This document shows positions 1 to 6,034 of a stretch of DNA of 10,657 nt, piece after piece. Position 1 is the first letter of the stretch. Each line of letters begins with the position of its first letter. The notes beneath the pieces were generated by a model. That model had not been told where the DNA came from. It worked only from the letters and a program-made list of their open reading frames with translations, and did no database searches. Source of the DNA: Prasinococcaceae sp. CCMP 1430 (taxonomy: Eukaryota; Prasinodermophyta; Palmophyllophyceae; Prasinococcales; Prasinococcaceae); contig RQSC01000554.1 of assembly GCA_013416795.1 (NCBI GenBank), positions 1 to 10,657 on the forward strand, written 5' to 3'. The translations under genes were made by a program, and so were the position numbers.

Positions 1-1
1 C

Positions 2-274
2 ACGCGGCTGCGCGCTGACGCCGGCCTGCGCGCCGCCGTTTCTCGCGCCTGCGCGCGCGCGCAGGCCAAGGCCATCAAGCACGGCGACAAGCGCCTCGAC
101 CGGCACTCCGCGATGGACGGCCGCGGCGAGAAGAAGGGCGGCGCCGGCGCCCACGCGTGGGGCACCGCGATGGACCAGTCCCCCGCCCTCGACGACCGCG
201 CCGACGACGGCGGCGAGGAGCTCAGGGCGCCCACCGGCGGGCCCACGCTCGGCGACTTCGTCACTGTGAACTGA
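2..274 (+). CDS. HABP4/SERBP1 (Stm1-like) RNA-binding family protein, C-terminal part
   Basis: The frame is open from the window edge to TGA at 272-274, so only the last 90 residues are present. It contains the arrangement typical of the hyaluronan/mRNA-binding (HABP4/PAI-RBP1) domain: a basic stretch, DRHS at 98-109, then KKGGAGAHAWG from 131. These correspond to the RHSGTGR and KKGGAGxxNWG signatures of the family. Family members such as SERBP1 and yeast Stm1 bind mRNA and 80S ribosomes, mainly in the cytoplasm, and are linked to ribosome hibernation; that role is inferred from the family. The tail after the motif is acidic and ends GDFVTVN. Third codon positions are almost all G or C. The 5' part lies outside the window. 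A TGTAA element follows 41 nt after the stop. Identity rests on the short motif block, so a divergent paralogue remains possible. Confidence 0.7.
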   Translation, partial: TRLRADAGLRAAVSRACARAQAKAIKHGDKRLDRHSAMDGRGEKKGGAGAHAWGTAMDQSPALDDRADDGGEELRAPTGGPTLGDFVTVN

Positions 275-460
275 GCGCCGCTGCCCAGTGCACGCGCACT
301 TACCACCACCGCCTCTGTAAAACAAAAGTACACGTACAGCCCCCCACTGCAGGCGGTGCGCGCGAGGGTTCGTGCGGCGCTCGCGTCGATGCTGCATGTG
401 CCTCCTCGCGCGCTGGAGGTCCACGCGCTTCGACCTCTGCCGCGCGCCGCAGCGACGCGC
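275..460. other. Intergenic/intronic stretch between HABP4-like and HLTF-like genes
   Basis: It contains the 3' flank of the HABP4-like gene (TGTAA at 316-320). From about 350 on it is GC-rich sequence without recognisable coding in any frame. It may include a promoter, an upstream untranslated region or intron of the HLTF-like gene. No HIRAN start, tRNA or repeat was seen. Confidence 0.4.
316..320 (+). terminator. Putative TGTAA poly(A) signal of the HABP4-like gene
   Basis: TGTAA lies 41 nt after the stop codon and is followed by an A-rich stretch and GTACACGTACAG. TGTAA is the established poly(A) signal of green algae. A comparable arrangement (TGTAA, A-run, ACGTTGTACAG) follows the RMC1-like gene at 8751. 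A 5-mer alone is weak evidence; position and repeated context raise it. Confidence 0.4.
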
Positions 461-1446
461 AGCGTGCGTCCGCCCCAACCGCCGCGGCGCGGCGCCGGAT
501 TTTGGACCATACCGCGTCCGGGGGGCCGCGGGTGGAGGCCACGATCCCGCGAGATCTGAGCAATATCTTCACGATGCCCGTCACGCTCGCGCTGTACGGG
601 ACGCCGGGCGATATGTCGTGGGTTGTGGAAAATCTACGGCTGGCTGGCCATGTGTTGCGGAGGGGGGGCGCGGCACTGCCCGGCGGGCCGAGCGGGAGCG
701 GCGCATATGATAGCACCGAGGGCGGCGGCGGGCGCGGCGCCTTGGGCGTCTCGTACGAGTTCAACCCTGCCCGTGCTCAAAGGGAACTGGATGAACTCTT
801 CGACAAGCTGGCTTCTGAGCAGGAGGGCGCATCCACCGACAGTTTCGTCGAGCCCCCGCAACTCACGTCATCCCTTCGAGAGCACCAGAAAAGAGGCGTT
901 GCTTGGATGCTCTCACGCGAGCGGCAGGCCCCGAGCGTCCTGCCGACATTCTTTGAAGAGCGACTAGAGTTGGGCAGGCAGGTTTTTTACAACTCTGTCA
1001 CCAGTACCTCGACCACAGCGCGGCCATCGCCGGTATTTGGAGGTCTCCTCGCAGACGACATGGGCAACGGCAAGACCTTACAAACGCTTGCAGTCATTCT
1101 GTCCAACCCGCCCACAGGTGTGGTCTACGAGTGCCCCTCGGCCACTCTGAGCGAAGCCGCTCAGACTCCTGGTCACGCTGCTGCTATCGCAGACGCGAAG
1201 GGCAGCGAAGAAGATGCCCCTGTGCCCACTGCCACGACTTCGTCGGAGCTGGCTCTTTCGAATTTTGCGCCCGCATTTGCCAGCACATGGCGCGAGATGT
1301 TCTCAGTAGTACGCGAGGTTTGTGGACGAGTGGCATCCGACTCGTGCGACCTTCAGACTGCACTCACGCTGGCGCAACTTCGCACGCTCTGTCAGGTGTC
1401 GGCTGTGTCAAAGTCTGGCAACAAGGACGCTCTGGCCGCGCGCGCG
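461..1446 (+). CDS. HLTF/RAD5-like SNF2 ATPase (partial), with SAP-like insert
   Basis: The product resembles helicase-like transcription factor (HLTF/RAD5), a nuclear SNF2 translocase of replication-fork repair. Visible in order: a stretch matching the end of a HIRAN domain and its linker (about 497-600, with NIFTMPVTLALYG), the 'RELDELFDKL' helix (787-816), the Q-motif-like LREHQKRGVAWMLSRE (about 876-923), an F-Y-N linker, and Walker A as GGLLADDMGNGKT (to 1077). Family members normally read MGLGKT, so Asn replaces Leu. An insert follows Walker A, and at its end is a SAP-like segment (1363-1446, LTLAQLRTLC...SGNKDAL). The frame is cut at the n at 1447, so DEAH box, RING and helicase C-lobe are missing. 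The ATG at 574 is probably not the start because family similarity extends upstream of it. CAG acceptors ending at 450 and 460 could open this exon; 461 is a provisional boundary. The first part of HIRAN is not found between 275 and 460. Confidence 0.82.
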
Positions 1447-1447
1447 N
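1447..1447. other. Assembly join (single n)
   Basis: A lone n interrupts the HLTF-like frame inside the SAP-like segment. The sequence after it belongs to a different, reverse-strand gene. This is best read as a collapsed gap or contig join. Confidence 0.85.
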
Positions 1448-1672
1448 GCCGCCGTTTGTCACGATCGTTACCCCTGGCCGCCGCCGAGGCTCGAAGCGAC
1501 CGATGGTTTCCGCCGCGGCGAAGAGTTCGCCGATGTCGTCGATCCTCAGGATGCCCGCGCGGCGCAGAAGCGCGTCCACCACCCGGTCACCGCTCGAAAG
1601 CGCGCCTGTATGGGTAGCGGCGGCCTTAGCGGCCTGAGGATGGCGGCCCGCCTTGATCGCCACGATGGGTTT
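1448..1672 (-). CDS. NDP-forming acyl-CoA/acetyl-CoA synthetase-type fragment (bacterial type)
   Basis: The reverse strand encodes about 75 residues reading KPIVAIKAGRHPQAAKAAAT, HTGALSSGDRVVDALLRRAG, then an ELFAAAE helix and VTIVTNGG. This is the succinyl-CoA-ligase-like core of ADP-forming acetate-CoA ligases and of the PatZ-type protein acetyltransferases. The His of THTGAL (codon at 1612-1610) aligns with the phosphorylated catalytic His of the family. The match stops at both ends: the n at 1447 cuts the NGGxPG loop, and at 1673 the sequence becomes the 1076-bp repeat. In the repeat only AARAAARL still looks like the family, which may be chance overlap. The fragment resembles proteobacterial proteins. 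Contaminating DNA fused in assembly is the simplest source; a transferred, broken gene is the alternative. Confidence 0.75.
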
Positions 1673-1673
1673 G

Positions 1674-2132
1674 AGCCGGGCCGCAGCGCGCGCCGCGGCT
1701 CCGGAGCCGCCCTTCGCAGCTCGGCGGATGGAGCGGCCGCGACCCGCCGCCATTGAGCTGGACGAGGCCGAGGCGCGCGCTGCGCTCATCGGCATAAGCT
1801 CGCAGGACGGCACGCCGCTTGGCGGGGTCGGCACGGGCGCAAAGCAGCAGTGGTCGGAGCCGGTGATGTTCAAGAGGACCGCGGCGATGGCGGTGCCGGA
1901 GCGACCTGTCGAGAGCGCCGTGATGGCCGAGGCGCGCGCCGTGCTCATGGGCATCAGCTCGCAGAACAGCTCGCCGACCGATGGCGGCGCCCAGTGGGGC
2001 CCGCAGGCCGAGGAGAGCGAGGCGAAGCAGCCGGGGACGCCGGGACTGCCCACGCCATCCAGGGAGGACCGCGACAGGGTGCGCGAGGAGTTGCTCGCCG
2101 TGAACCGGCGTGCCGAGGGCGAGGTCCGCTGA
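1674..2132 (+). pseudogene. Unrecognised protein, C-terminal part, repeat copy 1
   Basis: This carries the same C-terminal reading frame as 5573-6034, ending at TGA 2130-2132, but is joined at 1673 to reverse-strand ligase sequence. It therefore has no upstream coding sequence of its own here. The frame continues a short way 5' across the junction only by chance. The features of the protein are given under copy 2. It is listed as a broken copy because its 5' end is lost at the junction. Confidence 0.5.
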
Positions 2133-2728
2133 CGGCGTGCGCGGCAGAGGGGCGAGAGGGCAGCGGCGCGCTCGCGGCGCGCATGCGCTCGCGCACAGCG
2201 CGCGCAACGGACATGGAGGCCAGGCACGCGCGAGCGAGCGCAGCGAGGGCTTGCGTGCCGATGAGCACGGCGAGTCCTCGCGCGCGGCGTCCCGCCACGC
2301 GCGGACCTCGATCGATGGTAGCGAGAGCTGCACGACGTGGCATTGTACGCATATATATTGACGCCACGGCTGCGAGCTTGATACCTCAAGGCTTAGTGTG
2401 AACACTTATTTTGTATATATTTCACTCGGCGGACGCGTCCAGGGCGCGACGCCAGCCGGGCAGGCGCGCCGCGGCTCATGCGCAAGTGATGGCGGCTGCC
2501 TGCATGGCGTGGCCCGCGAGGGCATCGCGCGCGCTGCAAGCCGCGCTCACACGCCATCCCCGCAATCCCCGCAATCCCCCCCCCTCCCTCCCCTGAGCAG
2601 GGGCTGGTGCGCATGCCGCGTGGTCCCAGCGCCGCCGGCGGTATGGCGGGAGGGAACGACGATTCCGAAACGGCGTCCGAAACGTCCGCGCGCCATACGC
2701 GCGACGCGCGCGCCCCAGCGCGGGCGCG
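2133..2728. other. Non-coding part of repeat copy 1
   Basis: No convincing gene. Contents match 6035-6630: an AT-rich island (about 2341-2427) with two TATATAT runs, a small inverted repeat AGTGT-GA-ACACT around 2395-2406, a C-run near 2576-2591, and paired CCGAAACG motifs at 2665-2672 and 2677-2684. Confidence 0.6.
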
Positions 2729-2748
2729 ATGGCCGCGGGCGCGAGGGC

Positions 2749-3201
2749 ACGAACGCCGCCCACGCGTCCGCGCCGCACGCCGCCTTGTCGCCCAGACCGA
2801 CCACGGCGGCGTGGCGCTTGGCGCCCAGACGCACGCTCGCCGATGCGCCCACCGCGCCCTGGTGTGCGCGCGTGCGTGTGCGTGCGTGTGCGTGCGTGCG
2901 TGCGTGCGTCAGCACGCGCGGTGTGCGTGCGTGCGTGCGCGCGCGCGCGGGAGCGCGCGCGAGCGCGATCACGCGGGCGTGTACTCGCGCACCTTGTACT
3001 CGTCCGCCTCGACCAGCTCCTTGAGCGCATCGGCAGCGGGCGCGGCTGCGTCCGGGAGTTCGAGGTCGTCGTACACGGCCGCGATGAGCAGCTCGGGTGT
3101 GCCGGCGTCCGCCGCGGCGGAGACGTCGACCTCGGTCGCGCGCGCGGTGCCCACGGGGCCCGCGGGCGACGCGACCGTGGCGCCCGACGCCGACGCGGGC
3201 G
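2749..3201 (-). CDS. Leucyl aminopeptidase (M17) N-terminal domain, partial, two exons
   Basis: Two reverse-strand pieces join across an intron. Exon A (3201-2993) ends ...ALKELVEADEYK. Exon B (2858-2749) begins GAVGASASVRLGAKRHAAVV and continues GLGDKA. The spliced order matches the N-terminal macro-like domain of cytosol aminopeptidases: a helix ending LLSEAS, then a GKxGxS...RLxG strand, then KRVGLIGLG. Family members are two-metal hexameric exopeptidases that remove N-terminal leucine and other residues, and also act on Cys-Gly; the metal-binding catalytic domain is not present here. Read unspliced, exon A runs into TGA at 2971-2969, which falls inside the intron. The 5' end is cut by the n at 3202. 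The 3' end is cut at 2748/2749, where the sequence switches to the repeat. The residues before the domain (ATEVDVSAAADAGTPELL) are Ala-rich and may belong to a linker or leader. Confidence 0.65.
2859..2992 (-). other. Intron in the leucyl aminopeptidase gene (134 bp, phase 0)
   Basis: Donor AAG|GTGCGC and acceptor CACCAG|GGC on the reverse strand leave both exons in whole codons. Most of the intron is a (CACG)/(CA)/(CG) simple repeat that runs up to the acceptor and takes the place of a pyrimidine tract. Joining the exons restores family similarity that the unspliced frame lacks. Confidence 0.65.
2862..2949. repeat. (GTGC)n/(GT)n/(GC)n compound microsatellite
   Basis: A run of GTGC, GTGT and GCGC units on the forward strand, interrupted near 2909-2921. 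It lies inside the aminopeptidase intron. Confidence 0.9.
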
Positions 3202-3202
3202 N
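3202..3202. other. Assembly join (single n)
   Basis: The reverse-strand aminopeptidase frame stops here and a forward-strand lipoxygenase frame begins immediately after, so this is a contig join rather than a miscalled base. Confidence 0.85.
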
Positions 3203-4445
3203 TCAGCCAACGTGCAGCACGTCATGCCCAGCGTGACGTTCGTCGACGTGGCTGGGCCGGACGGCCAGTCGCTCGGCAGTGGCTACGTGCCCGAGGATCA
3301 AAAATATACTATAACGTACCAGTACAAGAACGTCCAGGCGCTCATCAACCTCTTCGTTGGTCGCCTCGGACTCGTTGGCGCGTTCGACAACGCCGGCAAG
3401 GCAATCGCCGATGCAGCCCGGACGCTGATATCACTGCTGACGAAGCCACTGGGGATACAGGCCGACACCTTCGACAGCCTCGACACGTACGCCGGGCTCT
3501 ACAGCAGGGCGGTGGGCCCGCCGAAGGCACTTGAGGGCGGGTACTGGAACAACGACACGTATTTCGGCACGCAGCGTCTGTCCGGAGTCAACCCCGTGAT
3601 GCTCAAGCGCGTCAAGTCCCTGCAATCTTCCGAGATCGACAGCAACAAGCTACGAGCGGCGTCCGCGGCGCCGGGTTGCGACGGTGCCTCGCTGAAGGCA
3701 CTCGCTGCCAAGGGCGATCTGTACGTCGTCGACTACGCCAAGATCCTCCAGGCTGACACGCCCGTGCCACACAGCTACTGCACGCTCTCCGACGCCGATA
3801 TCTACCGCACTAGGAGGCACCTGCCAACCCCTTTCGTTCTCCTCGAGCACGGCACCGACGACGAGGTGTTCAGCGTGCTGAGGCCGCTGGCTATCGTCAT
3901 CGAGGGCGAGGCCTTCTGGCCGACGATGGGTCGAGGCGAAGAGCCGCACCCTGCGTGGCAGGTGGCAAAGCAGTACGTCCAGGCGGCCGACGGTACCGTC
4001 CACGAGGGACGCAGCCACCTCGGACGCACCCACTTGGTAATCGAGCCCATCGCCGCAGCCTTCGCGCGCAACATGCCGCCGGCGCACCCGCTCTTCCAGC
4101 TCATGGCCGTCCACACTCAGATGATGGTTAGCAAGAACAGGGATGCGGTGTACGCTCTCGCACAGCCCGGGGGCTTCGTCAATGAACTCCTTGGCCCGCC
4201 CGTCATGACCGAGACATACGCCGCAGTGGACGAGTCTGTCGCTACATGGTCCATCAACCAGGTGCGGACGCCGCGCTGCGTCGTTGCTGAGGAACCACCA
4301 CCCTACACTGTGATCTCATTTGTGCACGCGTCACGCATTGCATCAGCACTGACACTCAGCACCACGGTCGGTGCGCGCGCGCGTGCAGTACGCACTGTAC
4401 AATGAGCTGTCCAATCGTGGCTTCGACTGCAAGCACGAGTCTACC
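3203..4445 (+). CDS. Lipoxygenase, catalytic-domain fragment, two exons
   Basis: Exon 1 (3203-4261) and the start of exon 2 (4389 onward) encode the iron-dioxygenase domain of a lipoxygenase, which adds O2 to polyunsaturated fatty acids. Landmarks: WNNDTYFGTQRLSGVNP (about 3545-3595), the family's D-x2-FG-x-QRL-x-G-x-NP block; HEGRSHLGRTHLVIEP, with two expected iron-binding His codons at 4016-4018 and 4031-4033 (spacing H-x4-H); and AHPLFQLMAVH (about 4082-4114). In the first signature Gly replaces the usual Leu/Met after the first ligand; in the second Val replaces Ala/Pro. Exon 2 reads YALYNELSNRGFD, matching the family's 'LPxxLxxRGVDD' region. After about 4430 similarity ends. The DGLxxW segment, the third His and the C-terminal Ile iron ligand are not found downstream. 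The 5' end, including any PLAT domain, is cut by the n at 3202. The right boundary is approximate. Truncation may be biological or an assembly effect. Confidence 0.85.
4262..4388 (+). other. Lipoxygenase intron (127 bp, phase 0)
   Basis: Donor CAG|GTGCGG and acceptor GTGCAG|TAC. A possible branch-point CTGAC lies near 4349. The intron begins and ends on codon boundaries, and joining puts ...ATWSINQ directly before YALYNELSNRGFD, as lipoxygenase family order requires. Confidence 0.75.
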
Positions 4446-4586
4446 GCAGACGCGCACGCCGCGGCCACAGGGTGCCGAGAGGGGCCCGCCCGCCCCATCC
4501 CGCCGAGGTGTCGGATTGCCGCCTTCCCTGCCCTACTCATCGCTCCCCTGCGCCTCCGCCTCCTCACCGCCCTCTCCGCCCCCTCA

Positions 4587-4611
4587 CCCCCACCCACCCA
4601 CCCACCCACCC
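4587..4611. repeat. (CCCA)n simple repeat
   Basis: Tandem CCCA/CACC units inside a longer C-rich pyrimidine stretch. Confidence 0.9.
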
Positions 4612-4663
4612 GCGCCCCCGACGGCAGAGCGCGCCCGCGCCGCGCCGCGTCGCCCTGCACCAC

Positions 4664-4678
4664 TTTTTTTTTTTTTTT
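4664..4678. repeat. T15 homopolymer
   Basis: Fifteen consecutive T between CAC and GCGACGCGG. A second run of exactly fifteen T is at 9564-9578. Confidence 0.95.
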
Positions 4679-4793
4679 GCGACGCGGACGCGCGCGCGGG
4701 CGGCGCCGCATGCGTTTTGATCATGGAATGGCGGCGCTGCACCCCGCGCGCACAGCGCCAGCCCGCACACAAAAAAACATGCTGCGGCTGTGT

Positions 4794-4879
4794 GACACAC
4801 GCACACACACGCAGGCACACATACAGTACGTACCATACACGCACACAGTCACAGCACGTGCGCGCGCGCGCGCGCGCGC
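4794..4879. repeat. (CA)n followed by (CG)n microsatellite
   Basis: Interrupted CA dinucleotides to about 4859, then an uninterrupted CG run to 4879. Confidence 0.9.
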
Positions 4880-5155
4880 AGCTGCCTCCGCAAACCCCCG
4901 CCCGGCAGTCGGTGCGGGCACGATTCGGGCAGCGCCGTTTTTCCGTCCCGCGCGGGCCCCATCGGGCACCCCCCCACCTCCGAAGGGCCCAGCCTGCGCC
5001 CAGCGCGCGCCGCGCGCGCCCGCCGGGATCGAATCCCTGCCGCAATCGAATCCCCGCGCGTCTTCGCGACGCCCGCCGAAAAAAAAACACAGCTTCTGTC
5101 GGCGTCGATCGAGCGTCGAGCTGTGTGTCCACTGCCATTCGATCGATCGAGCGCG

Positions 5156-5180
5156 TGCAGTGCAGTGCAATGCAATGCAG
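5156..5180. repeat. TGCAR pentanucleotide tandem repeat, five units
   Basis: TGCAG, TGCAG, TGCAA, TGCAA, TGCAG in direct succession, followed by a partial unit TGC. Confidence 0.9.
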
Positions 5181-5448
5181 TGCCGCAGTTAAGGTTGTGT
5201 TTTGAGGTTAGAACGAAACCCTCTTCTGACGCGTGCGTTTTGATTAGGCGCGTCGGCGCGGCTCCGAGCCACGAGATGCTCCCATTCAATCAGGGCCCCC
5301 ACAACCCCCACGCGACGGCGGGCGCGGCACGCGCTTTCCGCGGCGTGCGTGCGTTTTGATAGAGAGGTGCGCCCCGGGGGAGAGGGGGGGGGCGGGCGGG
5401 CGGCGGCGCGCGCGCGCGCCGAGGCAAAGCCCCGCGCTCTGACCGCTC

Positions 5449-5473
5449 TTTCGCGGGCGTCCCGTCCGCGAAA
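5449..5473. promoter_or_regulatory. Hairpin with inverted TTTCGCGG arms
   Basis: Arms TTTCGCGGGCG (5449-5459) and CGTCCGCGAAA (5463-5473) pair over 11 positions with one G.T wobble and a 3-nt loop. Each arm contains a TTTCGCGG half-site close to, but not matching, the E2F consensus TTTSSCGC. It could be a regulatory palindrome or a structured RNA element; function unknown. Confidence 0.35.
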
Positions 5474-5570
5474 CGCATGCCGGAGGGAGGTTCGCGCGCG
5501 GACCGGGAACTCCGGCGGTTGGATTCCTGGCGCCGGGCCGCCCGCGCGCGCGCGGGTGGCGCGGCGCACC

Positions 5571-5571
5571 N
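5571..5571. other. Assembly join (single n)
   Basis: The second repeat copy begins four bases after this n. This suggests that the block to the right simply starts within the repeat. Confidence 0.85.
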
Positions 5572-5572
5572 G

Positions 5573-6034
5573 CCGAGCCGGGCCGCAGCGCGCGCCGCGG
5601 CTCCGGAGCCGCCCTTCGCAGCTCGGCGGATGGAGCGGCCGCGACCCGCCGCCATTGAGCTGGACGAGGCCGAGGCGCGCGCTGCGCTCATCGGCATAAG
5701 CTCGCAGGACGGCACGCCGCTTGGCGGGGTCGGCACGGGCGCAAAGCAGCAGTGGTCGGAGCCGGTGATGTTCAAGAGGACCGCGGCGATGGCGGTGCCG
5801 GAGCGACCTGTCGAGAGCGCCGTGATGGCCGAGGCGCGCGCCGTGCTCATGGGCATCAGCTCGCAGAACAGCTCGCCGACCGATGGCGGCGCCCAGTGGG
5901 GCCCGCAGGCCGAGGAGAGCGAGGCGAAGCAGCCGGGGACGCCGGGACTGCCCACGCCATCCAGGGAGGACCGCGACAGGGTGCGCGAGGAGTTGCTCGC
6001 CGTGAACCGGCGTGCCGAGGGCGAGGTCCGCTGA
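5573..6034 (+). CDS. Unrecognised protein, C-terminal part, with internal repeat
   Basis: The forward frame is open from the n at 5571 to TGA at 6032-6034, so about 153 C-terminal residues are present. I do not recognise the family. Amino-acid use (D, E, Q, K, W, F among the A/R) is more protein-like than in the other frames here. A motif of about 18 residues occurs twice, EARAALIGISSQDGTPLGG and EARAVLMGISSQNSSPTDGG, with starts 53 codons apart. Between them lies a QQWSEPVMFKRTAAM segment. The C-terminus is charged (SREDRDRVREELLAVNRRAEGEVR in part). No signal peptide, membrane segment or catalytic motif is visible. The gene lies upstream of RMC1 on the same strand, 596 bases apart. It is the 3' portion of a larger gene whose beginning is lost at the gap. 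An overlapping reverse frame is also open, so coding status is likely, not certain. Confidence 0.5.
   Translation, partial: PSRAAARAAAPEPPFAARRMERPRPAAIELDEAEARAALIGISSQDGTPLGGVGTGAKQQWSEPVMFKRTAAMAVPERPVESAVMAEARAVLMGISSQNSSPTDGGAQWGPQAEESEAKQPGTPGLPTPSREDRDRVREELLAVNRRAEGEVR

Larger units (their letters stand above)
1673..2748. repeat. Direct repeat copy 1 (1076 bp, apparently identical to 5575-6650)
   Basis: Both copies are in the same orientation at a constant offset of 3902 bases, and I found no difference between them by eye; the long translated frames across them are also identical. It holds the 3' end of an unrecognised gene, an AT-rich island, a GC-rich upstream region and the first 20 nt of the RMC1 coding sequence. 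In this copy both sides abut unrelated genes (acyl-CoA ligase fragment, leucyl aminopeptidase exon). This copy is therefore the more suspect one. Confidence 0.93.
4711..5360 (+). promoter_or_regulatory. Three copies of the 11-mer TGCGTTTTGAT
   Basis: Copies are at 4711-4721, 5234-5244 and 5350-5360, all on the forward strand. The second and third are both preceded by GCG. No role is known to me. Three identical 11-mers in 650 bases of otherwise GC-biased sequence suggest a binding site or remnants of a dispersed repeat. Confidence 0.35.
4446..5570. other. Non-coding, microsatellite-rich region
   Basis: No frame resembles a known protein; the long open frames are Pro/Arg/Ala-rich products of GC bias. 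It holds a pyrimidine-rich stretch (4500-4625) ending in a (CCCA)n tract, a T15 run, CA and CG repeats (4794-4879), a TGCAR pentamer repeat, three copies of TGCGTTTTGAT, and an 11-bp-stem hairpin. It may be a 3' flank, intron or intergenic DNA. Confidence 0.6.

Noticed and set aside
157-573. Forward frame running from inside the HABP4-like gene into the HLTF-like exon as one protein
   Set aside because: It overlaps the better-supported HABP4 frame. Its sequence before about 495 is Arg/Ala-rich without domain similarity, so the ATG at 157 is not a credible HLTF start.
1364-2405. Reverse-strand frames through the repeat as an N-terminal extension of the acyl-CoA ligase
   Set aside because: Beyond AARAAARL the residues do not resemble the CoA-binding domain expected upstream, and the same sequence in copy 2 is not attached to a ligase.
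2870-2945. CRISPR-like or satellite array
   Set aside because: Units are two to four bases without spacers, so it is an ordinary compound microsatellite.
2969-2992. VREYTPA plus stop as the true C-terminus of the reverse-strand gene
   Set aside because: The segment starts at a GTGCGC donor, and family similarity to leucyl aminopeptidase resumes only after the predicted intron.
2729-3202. Upstream extension of the lipoxygenase frame through the n at 3202
   Set aside because: The extension reads microsatellite and antisense aminopeptidase sequence and crosses a contig join.
5026-5056. tRNA T-arm-like sequence GGATCGAATCC with a second ATCGAATCC nearby
   Set aside because: It resembles a B box with one mismatch, but no 5-bp stem with a 7-nt loop, no A box and no acceptor pairing could be found. 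It is a short direct repeat only.
4371-5205. Two long forward open frames over the microsatellite region
   Set aside because: Apart from the start of lipoxygenase exon 2 they translate homopolymers and CA/CG/CCCA repeats, with no protein features.
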